This document shows positions 1 through 5,688 of a DNA stretch of 6,700 bases, piece by piece. Position numbers and translations under genes: made by a program. The notes below the pieces were generated by a model. The model saw only the letters and a list, made by a program, of their open reading frames with translations, was not told the origin of the DNA and searched no databases. Where the stretch lies: positions 1-6,700 of the forward strand of contig BQMV01000059.1 of NCBI GenBank assembly GCA_022181005.1, in the 5' to 3' direction. Source of the DNA: Anaerolineaceae bacterium. GTDB taxonomy: Bacteria > Chloroflexota > Anaerolineae > Anaerolineales > Villigracilaceae. Each line of letters opens with the position of its first letter. Positions within the stretch are counted from its first letter, which is position 1.

Positions 1-1
1 A

Positions 2-604
2 AAAGGCACGCCGTTTCAGTTGCCTCCCTCGGGACGGCTTTCACCGGGATTGATCCCCGTTCCCTTCTACGAGGTGTGGAGTTTGGACTTGGTCAAGGGG
101 ACCTTCGCATTTATTATCGCTGATTTTGTTTCTCGAATGCAAGTTGTTAATAGCATCTTATCGGGCGATCACAAAGTCCTTAAAGACGCTGTGCAACACT
201 TAATTTTGCCTGCTTTCGCGCTTTCAACGATCTCTACCGCGTTAATCGCGCGCATGACGCGTTCCTCGATGCTTGAAGTGCTTGGGCAAGACTATATTCG
301 CACGGCGCGCGCAAAAGGATTGCGCTATAGGGCGGTTATCTTAAAACATACGTTGAGAAACGCCCTGCTTCCCATCGTCACAGTGATCGGCCTTTCGTTG
401 GGCGGTTTGCTCGGCGGCGCGGTATTGACCGAGACCGTATTTAATTTAGCCGGCGTAGGGCGTATTCTATACGAAGCGATTACCGCCCGCGATTATGGCA
501 TTGTGCAGGGGTTCACCGTTGTGATCGCTGTTTTCTTTGTCGTTGTAAACTTGCTCGTTGATCTCTCTTACGCGTATCTCGACCCGCGCATACGGTTGGA
601 ATAA
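2..604 (+). CDS. dppB: Opp/Dpp-family ABC importer permease, DppB type (5' truncated by window edge)
   Basis: This is the C-terminal 200 residues of an inner-membrane permease of a peptide/nickel-type ABC importer. It would pair with a DppC-type permease, a binding protein and two ATPases. The frame is open from base 2, so the true start lies to the left; the TTG at 20 is only an internal Leu. The visible part begins with a GRLSPG segment typical of DppB. It then has an extracytoplasmic loop longer than in the E. coli proteins, followed by the ILPAFALS membrane entry. The cytoplasmic EAA loop that docks on the ATPase is at about 287-361 (QDYIRTARAKG, then LRNALLPIV). The protein ends with LDPRIRLE, the usual DPR-type C-terminus. 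Its stop is 2 bp before the next permease, so the two are surely co-transcribed and probably translationally coupled. The substrate (di/oligopeptide, nickel or other) cannot be told from a permease. Confidence 0.93.
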   Translation, partial: KGTPFQLPPSGRLSPGLIPVPFYEVWSLDLVKGTFAFIIADFVSRMQVVNSILSGDHKVLKDAVQHLILPAFALSTISTALIARMTRSSMLEVLGQDYIRTARAKGLRYRAVILKHTLRNALLPIVTVIGLSLGGLLGGAVLTETVFNLAGVGRILYEAITARDYGIVQGFTVVIAVFFVVVNLLVDLSYAYLDPRIRLE

Positions 605-606
605 TC

Positions 607-1557
607 ATGGCAAACACTATCTCTACGCTTAATGCGGAAGCGCTTTCGCTCGAATCGGTCAGCCTGTGGAGCGTCACTTGGAAGCGCCTTCTTCGTCGTA
701 AATCTGCCGTGGTAGGCATCTTTATATTGGGGCTATTGATCTTCATCGCGCTGACGGCGCATTGGCTGGCGCCCTACGATCCTACCGCTTCCATGCTCGA
801 TATTCCCGGCTATACCGGGCAAGCCACAAAACGACTGCCGCCCTGCATTCACCTGTTGGGCTGCTCGCAAGAAGAGCCGCAGCATATCATGGGGTTGGAT
901 GGAAATATTCGCGACGAATTCAGCCGTTTGCTCTATGGCGCGCGCTTAAGTTTGATGGTCGGTTTTGCCACGGTCACATTTGCAATCATTATTGGAACTG
1001 TTCTTGGCGCGTTAGCGGGATATTTGGGCGGATGGGTGGATAACGCCATTATGCGCGTTATGGATGTGTTGCTCGCTTTTCCATCTCTTTTGCTTGCCAT
1101 CGCCATCGTTACAGTGCTGGGACCCGGACTGATCAACGCCTTGCTCGCTATTGGCATCGTATCCATTCCCGCCTATGCGCGCGTTATGCGCAGCAGCGTG
1201 CTGTCTGTGCGCGAAATGGATTACGTTTCCGCTACGCGCTCGCTTGGCGGAAACGCCTACGACATACTGTTTCGTCGCATTTTGCCCAATGCGTTGACGC
1301 CGCTCATCGTGCAAGGGACGCTGGGCATCGCCACCGCAATTCTAGACTCAGCCGCCCTTTCTTTCTTAGGGCTTGGCGCGCAACCCCCAACGCCTGAATG
1401 GGGCGCGATGCTCGGCTCAGAGCGCAATCAAGTGTTCACTGCGCCGCACCTTGTGTTTTACCCCGGGTTGGCGATCATGCTGACCGTGCTGGCTTTCAAC
1501 TTGCTCGGAGACGGATTGCGCGACGCGCTCGATCCGCGCTTGGCGCATGTCAGTTAA
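607..1557 (+). CDS. dppC: Opp/Dpp-family ABC importer permease, DppC type
   Basis: This complete 316-aa permease is the second membrane subunit of the importer begun by the upstream gene. An N-terminal cytoplasmic tail (to about residue 33) leads into the first membrane helix (34-55). A periplasmic segment of about 60 residues follows, and then five more helices. The EAA loop that contacts the ATPase is at 203-228 (EMDYVSATRSLGG ... ILPN). The C-terminus NLLGDGLRDALDPR is diagnostic of the DppC/OppC family. The ATG at 607 is chosen because it sits 2 bp after the upstream stop; only a weak GGA-type ribosome site precedes it, which fits coupled translation. Two oddities: the usual GTDxxGRD motif before the second helix reads GLDGNIRD (96-103), and it is preceded by Cys80 and Cys86 (CIHLLGC). 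No ATPase genes follow, and a terminator lies right after the stop, so they are upstream or elsewhere. Confidence 0.95.
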   Translation: MANTISTLNAEALSLESVSLWSVTWKRLLRRKSAVVGIFILGLLIFIALTAHWLAPYDPTASMLDIPGYTGQATKRLPPCIHLLGCSQEEPQHIMGLDGNIRDEFSRLLYGARLSLMVGFATVTFAIIIGTVLGALAGYLGGWVDNAIMRVMDVLLAFPSLLLAIAIVTVLGPGLINALLAIGIVSIPAYARVMRSSVLSVREMDYVSATRSLGGNAYDILFRRILPNALTPLIVQGTLGIATAILDSAALSFLGLGAQPPTPEWGAMLGSERNQVFTAPHLVFYPGLAIMLTVLAFNLLGDGLRDALDPRLAHVS

Positions 1558-1560
1558 GAT

Positions 1561-1590
1561 AAAAAACCCCGCGTTGCGCGGGGTTTTTTT
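1561..1590. terminator. Bidirectional intrinsic terminator between convergent operons
   Basis: A 7-bp all-GC stem (CCCCGCG, loop TTG, CGCGGGG at 1567-1583) has six A on its left and seven T on its right. It therefore reads as a Rho-independent terminator on both strands. It sits 3 bp after the dppC-type stop and 20 bp beyond the stop of the convergent exporter gene, so it can end both transcripts. Confidence 0.93.
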
Positions 1591-1610
1591 ATAGGCTTTG
1601 TCGAAGGCGT

Positions 1611-3428
1611 CTAATCGTTGCCGATGAATTCTTTCGCCTTCTCCACATAGGCGAGGCTTTGATGTCTAAAGTAGGTGTTGTATAACGTGGCGTAATGTCC
1701 GCTGCTTGCAAGCAGATCGTTGTGATTGCCCTCTTCAATGATGCTCCCTTTATCCATGACAACGATGCGATCCGCCGCTTTGACTGTCGAAAGGCGGTGC
1801 GCGATGAGAATGCTGGTTGACTTCTTCAAGATAAGATTTAACGCCTGCTGAATCTGCCACTCGGTGAATGGATCAATGCTGGCGGTCGCTTCGTCGAGGA
1901 TGAAGATGGCGGGACGTTGCATCAGCACGCGCATTAATGCCACCAATTGACGCTGCCCCATCGAGAGGTGCGCGCCTCGTTCGCCGACTTCTGATTGAAT
2001 CCCGTGCGGGAGCGTTTCCAGCCATTCGCCGTCGCCGATGCTGCGCGCCATTTGTAGAATCTCCGCTTCGGGCGCTTCGGGCGCCGCATACCGAATATTA
2101 TCCGCAACAGTGCCGGAGAATAGGAACGGCGCTTGCGACACAATGCCGAGTTGTTTGCGGTATTGCGCGAGATTGAATTCGCGGATGTCGTTCTTGTCAA
2201 TTAATAGCCGCCCCTCTTGGAATTCGTAAAAGCGCGCGATCAACTTCGCAATGGATGATTTGCCCGCGCCGGTATGCCCCACGAGGGCGAGCGTTTCGCC
2301 GGGGCGGATGTGCAAGCTGAAGCGGGAGAGAATCGGCTCTTTATCTGTATAGCGAAAATTCAGGTTGTCGAAGAAGATCTCGCCTTTCAGAGGCGGTACG
2401 CTTTTCGAATCGGTCTGCACAACGTTCGGGTCTGCGTCAATAAGCGCGAAGACGCGTTCTGCCGCGGAAAGCCCGGCTTGGATCTGCGCCCAAAACGCGG
2501 AGAGATTCAGCACAGGGAAGAAGAATTCGTCGAGACTCATGATGAAGAGATACCATGCTCCCACCGTAACGATGCCTTGCGCTGCGCTCATACCGCCGGT
2601 GTACACCAGAATACCGACAAAAATGCCGCTTAACGCGTTGAGCGTTGGGAAGACCAACGACAGGATAAAGCCGCGTTGCACGTTGACGCGATAGGATTGC
2701 TGGTTCGATTCGGCGAATGATTCGAAGATGCTTTTTTCCTGACGAAAATTCTTAGCGATGGCGATGCCGCTAATGGTCTCTTTGATCGCGGCGTTGACGT
2801 CTGCCATGGCTTTCATGCCGCGCTTCGTGACGCGTCGCGCCATGGCGCGAAATCCCAACGCAACCGCAAAGATGAACGGCAGGAAGGCGATCAGCATTAA
2901 CGTGAGTTTTACATCGGTGCGGAAGAGAACGACGCCCAGCAAGATCGCCCGTACGAATTGTGCGCCCACGTCGGTGACGATGACGATCAGCTGCCCGAAA
3001 TCGTTAGTGTCTGAGGTGATGCGCGACACGACGCGCCCTGAAGAGAACTGGTCGTAAAATGAAAGATCGTGTTCCGCTGCGGCGCGGAAGGCGCGCGCGC
3101 GCAGATCCAACACCACGTCTCCTACGGCGCGCACAACGAGGCTGCGCCGCGCCCAGTTCAGTCCCCATAAGCCGATTCCAATCAGCAAAACTACCAAGCC
3201 TACGAGGCTGATGGCAGAGTAAGTCGGCTGGTCTTTGAGCATATCAATCATGCGCGAGACTACGATCGGCAGCGCCGCGCCGACGATCGCTAATGCGATA
3301 ACGAACAGCGTGATCCATGTTAACCGTCGTCTTTGCGAATCGAAGTAACTGAAGATGCGCCGCGTTAGTTCTCGGTCGGTATATTGACGATCGTATTTTT
3401 CGTCTGCAAGTCCGGTAAAGAAGCCCAT
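1611..3428 (-). CDS. ABC exporter half-transporter, catalytic-Glu subunit with altered signature (LSMGQ)
   Basis: This 605-aa half-transporter has a six-helix exporter membrane domain (helices near 35-58, 72-92, 147-168, 172-195, 255-278, 284-306) followed by a nucleotide-binding domain from about 348. The visible motifs are Walker A GHTGAGKSS (384-392), Q-loop Gln432, signature LSMGQ (488-492), Walker B with catalytic Glu513, D-loop SID (517-519) and H-loop His544. The signature departs from LSGGQ (Gly to Met), as is common in the B-type partner of heterodimeric exporters such as MdlB. It is the second gene of a pair, 53 bp after the first, and likely forms an inner-membrane heterodimer exporting lipids, drugs or other hydrophobic compounds. 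The actual substrate is unknown. The ATG at 3428 is preceded by a modest AGAGAA site. Its stop faces the bidirectional terminator. Confidence 0.95.
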   Translation of the reverse strand: MGFFTGLADEKYDRQYTDRELTRRIFSYFDSQRRRLTWITLFVIALAIVGAALPIVVSRMIDMLKDQPTYSAISLVGLVVLLIGIGLWGLNWARRSLVVRAVGDVVLDLRARAFRAAAEHDLSFYDQFSSGRVVSRITSDTNDFGQLIVIVTDVGAQFVRAILLGVVLFRTDVKLTLMLIAFLPFIFAVALGFRAMARRVTKRGMKAMADVNAAIKETISGIAIAKNFRQEKSIFESFAESNQQSYRVNVQRGFILSLVFPTLNALSGIFVGILVYTGGMSAAQGIVTVGAWYLFIMSLDEFFFPVLNLSAFWAQIQAGLSAAERVFALIDADPNVVQTDSKSVPPLKGEIFFDNLNFRYTDKEPILSRFSLHIRPGETLALVGHTGAGKSSIAKLIARFYEFQEGRLLIDKNDIREFNLAQYRKQLGIVSQAPFLFSGTVADNIRYAAPEAPEAEILQMARSIGDGEWLETLPHGIQSEVGERGAHLSMGQRQLVALMRVLMQRPAIFILDEATASIDPFTEWQIQQALNLILKKSTSILIAHRLSTVKAADRIVVMDKGSIIEEGNHNDLLASSGHYATLYNTYFRHQSLAYVEKAKEFIGND

Positions 3429-3481
3429 AGATAGTTCTCTAAATCCTTTAGTTCTCTCGTCTGATACTTAATCTTGACGCG
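3429..3481 (-). promoter_or_regulatory. Exporter intergenic spacer with duplicated AGAGAACTA
   Basis: This is the 53-bp spacer between the two exporter genes. It carries a 9-bp direct repeat, TAGTTCTCT on the + strand (3432-3440 and 3449-3457), which reads AGAGAACTA on the coding strand. The copy nearest the gene probably serves as its ribosome binding site. No terminator-like hairpin is visible, so co-transcription is likely. Confidence 0.4.
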
Positions 3482-5248
3482 CTATTCTCGAAAGATCCGT
3501 GAATACGCTTCGGAAGTTTCCATCAACTCATCGTGCGAACCGATGGCGGCAATGCGCCCTTTACGGAGGACGATGATCAAATCTGCCCAACGGATTTGCG
3601 ACAAGCGGTGCGTGATAATGAAGGTTGTGCGTCCGCGCGCTGCATTGGAGATGGCGCGTTGAATGCGATCTTCGGTGGCGGAATCGATGGCGGAGGTGGA
3701 ATCATCTAAAATTAAAATGCGCGGATCGGTGAGGAAGGCGCGCGCCAGCGCGATCCGTTGACGCTGTCCGCCGGAGAGCGTCGCGCCTCGTTCGCCGACG
3801 ATAGTTTCGTATTTTTTGTCGAAAGAATGGATGAAGTCATCTGCCTGAGCGGATTGCGCCGCCGCTTCCACCTCGCTTGACGACGCGCCCGGCTTGCCAA
3901 ACGCGATATTGTCGCTGATGGAGCGCGTGAACAGGAAAATATCCTGCTCGATCATGGATATCTGCGAACGGAGCGCAGCGAGATTCCAATCGCGCACGTC
4001 TACGCCGTCTATACGAACCTGTCCTTGAGTCGCGTCGTAGGTGCGGTTGATGAGCTTGACGAGCGTGGTCTTGCCGGCGCCGGTCTGCCCGACGATGGCG
4101 ACGGTTTGCCCGGCTTTTACCTTGAAGGAAATGCCTTCCAATTCGTTCTCATTTTCCAACCCATAAGAAAAATTGACGTTGTGAAATTCAACCTCGCCTT
4201 TGATCGCGCCGGCGTATCCCGTCGCGTTTTGATCGAGATTGGTCTCGCGATTCATCAATTCGAGAATGCGGCGCGCGCTGGATAGTCCGAGCGAGACCTG
4301 TGAGTAAGCGAAGATGGACGTAAACGTGGGGAAATCTAATAAACGCAATAATCCGAAATATGCCACGACCGCGCCGACGTTGAGCAACCCGTTATGGTAC
4401 AGGATAAGGGCGTGAAATAGCCCGAACGCGTACGCGGCGCCGAGCAGCAGCATGGCGGCGTAACGCCCTTCGAGATCGCCCTGCTTAACGAACGCATTGC
4501 GCACGCGGCTGGCGTTCATCACGAACTTATCCACCTCCGCGTTTTCTTGCGAAGCGCCTTTGACGACTTCCACGCCGTCCAATGATTCGGACAGATGTGT
4601 GTTCATCGTTCCGAATGAAGCGCGCACTTCATCGGTGATCGGAGCGAGCGTTTTCAAATAACGAAAAAGGATGACGAAGTACAGAATGATAAAGGCAATC
4701 GGCGTAATGACTAACGATGGATGATAACGTCCCGCCGCAAAGATCGGCATAAGGATGAACACGAACGAGCCGATCACTAAATTTGCCCCCGGGCTGAACA
4801 TATAGTTGACTTCGCGCACATCGTTCGTCGCGCGCGCCATCGTATCGCCGACTGGCTGTAAGTTGTGGAAGGTCATGCTCTTGCCGAGCAGAGAGAGGTA
4901 CAACTCGTCGCGTACTTGTCGCTCCATCTTTTGCGCGAGCAATTCCGCGCCGAAGTTGCGTCCCAGTTGCAACGCGCCGCGGATGATCTGCGAAAAACCG
5001 ATGATTAACGCCAGCGGTAAAAGAACGCTGACGTCGGGAGTCGGTTTTAACATTGCGTTGAATGCGTCGCCGGTTAATACCGGCACAACTGCGGCGAGGG
5101 CGGCGTTGCCAAGCGCGCCCAGAATCAACATTGCGATGATCCATCCATGGCGCGAGGCGTGCGACCAGACCCAGCGCGCAGGGCTGGAGCGGTCGTAGAC
5201 TTTTTGTTGAGATAATGAAAATTCGGCTGGAGCGGTCAGTGTGGTCAT
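3482..5248 (-). CDS. ABC exporter half-transporter, degenerate Walker B subunit (Glu to Asp)
   Basis: This 588-aa half-transporter is the first gene of the exporter pair. Six membrane helices are visible (near 36-58, 72-95, 155-172, 177-196, 263-284, 289-310), then an ATPase domain from about 350. The motifs are Walker A GQTGAGKTT (387-395), Q-loop Gln435, perfect signature LSGGQ (491-495), Walker B ILILDD with Asp516 where the catalytic Glu should be, D-loop SAID (519-522) and H-loop His547. In BmrC, TM287 and MdlA the same Glu-to-Asp change marks the subunit that forms the hydrolysis-poor site with its partner's altered signature. Here the partner is the next gene. The start at 5248 is the ATG that gives the short N-terminal tail expected. 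An AGAGAA-like ribosome site lies about 11 nt before it, inside one arm of an inverted repeat. Confidence 0.95.
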   Translation of the reverse strand: MTTLTAPAEFSLSQQKVYDRSSPARWVWSHASRHGWIIAMLILGALGNAALAAVVPVLTGDAFNAMLKPTPDVSVLLPLALIIGFSQIIRGALQLGRNFGAELLAQKMERQVRDELYLSLLGKSMTFHNLQPVGDTMARATNDVREVNYMFSPGANLVIGSFVFILMPIFAAGRYHPSLVITPIAFIILYFVILFRYLKTLAPITDEVRASFGTMNTHLSESLDGVEVVKGASQENAEVDKFVMNASRVRNAFVKQGDLEGRYAAMLLLGAAYAFGLFHALILYHNGLLNVGAVVAYFGLLRLLDFPTFTSIFAYSQVSLGLSSARRILELMNRETNLDQNATGYAGAIKGEVEFHNVNFSYGLENENELEGISFKVKAGQTVAIVGQTGAGKTTLVKLINRTYDATQGQVRIDGVDVRDWNLAALRSQISMIEQDIFLFTRSISDNIAFGKPGASSSEVEAAAQSAQADDFIHSFDKKYETIVGERGATLSGGQRQRIALARAFLTDPRILILDDSTSAIDSATEDRIQRAISNAARGRTTFIITHRLSQIRWADLIIVLRKGRIAAIGSHDELMETSEAYSRIFRE

Positions 5249-5261
5249 AGCGGAAAAAATT

Positions 5262-5290
5262 CTCTCGTGGTTTGTTTGACGTCACGAGAG
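5262..5290. repeat. Inverted repeat in exporter leader, overlapping the ribosome site
   Basis: Perfect 8-bp arms CTCTCGTG (5262-5269) and CACGAGAG (5283-5290) are separated by 13 bp. The arm nearer the gene contains the GAGAG part of the likely ribosome binding site of the exporter's first gene. The repeat could be a repressor operator or an mRNA hairpin that hides the ribosome site; the sequence does not decide between them. Confidence 0.6.
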
Positions 5291-5448
5291 CCCATATCAA
5301 TTGCTTAGTATGCAGGCGAAATATTCTGGATTTTCGCACTCGGGTCGAGAGGTTGTCTAAACCTTCTAAACGAGATGTGTAGCAGCGTTCAAATTCTACC
5401 ACGTCAAGCGTAACTTCCGATTTGGAGAAGGGTTATCGTATTTAGATT

Positions 5449-5462
5449 CATCCGCGCGGATG
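5449..5462. repeat. 14-bp perfect palindrome upstream of the small membrane protein gene
   Basis: CATCCGCGCGGATG is a perfect 14-bp palindrome ending 31 bp before the small gene's ATG, just downstream of the only -10-like sequence on that strand. It has the size and symmetry of an operator half-site pair. It lacks a T-tract, so it is not a terminator. Confidence 0.55.
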
Positions 5463-5493
5463 GTCAAAAAAATCTTGTTCAAGGAGATTCAAA

Positions 5494-5643
5494 ATGAAAA
5501 TGCCCTCGACGATTTCTGGTTGGTGCATGTGGTTGTTCTTCCTTTGGTTCGGCGTCAGTTCATTTGTGACATTACCTTTCGCAGCAACGGTTTCCGGCGT
5601 ACTTGCCCTCGCCTATGCCGTGTTCGCTCTGTTCGGCAAATAA
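5494..5643 (+). CDS. Small hydrophobic membrane protein, 49 aa, function unknown
   Basis: The ATG at 5494 is preceded by a strong ribosome binding site AAGGAG (5481-5486) with 7-nt spacing. The 49-residue product starts MKMPSTISGWCMWLFF and ends YAVFALFGK. Two hydrophobic stretches (about residues 8-25 and 29-46) separated by a short turn suggest a two-helix hairpin in the membrane, with a Lys at each end. Trp/Phe-rich helix 1 and Ala/Val-rich helix 2 give it a definite composition. I recall similar short MPSTISGW-type proteins in Anaerolineae, but cannot confirm this here. It is monocistronic, divergent from the exporter operon, and followed 13 bp later by a strong terminator, which supports a real gene. 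The role is unknown; a stress or transporter-accessory peptide is only a guess. Confidence 0.8.
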   Translation: MKMPSTISGWCMWLFFLWFGVSSFVTLPFAATVSGVLALAYAVFALFGK

Positions 5644-5656
5644 CAAGCGTAGTTGT

Positions 5657-5688
5657 AAAAACGACCTCCTTCGTAGGAGGTCGTTTTT
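5657..5688. terminator. Bidirectional intrinsic terminator overlapping the kinase stop codon
   Basis: A perfect 10-bp stem (ACGACCTCCT, loop TCGT, AGGAGGTCGT; 5661-5684) is extended by AAAA on the left and TTTT on the right (5657-5688), so it works on both strands. It ends the small membrane protein transcript and, reading the other way, the kinase transcript. The kinase TAA (5689-5687) overlaps the outer edge of the hairpin. Confidence 0.93.

Larger units (their letters stand above)
5249..5493. promoter_or_regulatory. Divergent intergenic region between the exporter operon and the small membrane protein gene
   Basis: This 245-bp spacer must hold promoters for both directions. I see no consensus-strength promoter. 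The best - strand candidate is TTGAAC (+ strand 5387-5392) and TAGAAG (5363-5368), 18 bp apart, overlapping two direct TCTAAAC repeats at 5356-5362 and 5365-5371. On the + strand a TATTTA/TTAGAT-like -10 lies at 5439-5447, with no good -35. Two inverted repeats (5262-5290 and 5449-5462) are listed separately. Long open frames across this region are not convincing genes. Confidence 0.45.

Noticed and set aside
1591..1610. TTTGTCGAAGGCG, resembling part of the TTGTCGAAG dispersed repeat
   Set aside because: Only a short core matches, without the CTGAGC half or an inverted partner, so chance is sufficient.
1937..2694. Several + strand open frames of 63-119 codons opposite the exporter ATPase domain
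   Set aside because: They are antisense to conserved ATPase motifs, lack ribosome sites and show no domain features.
4629..5402. Long - strand open frame (257 codons) overlapping the exporter's first gene and its leader
   Set aside because: It lies in another frame over a well-supported ABC transporter gene, is rich in Arg and Ser, and has no recognisable domain.
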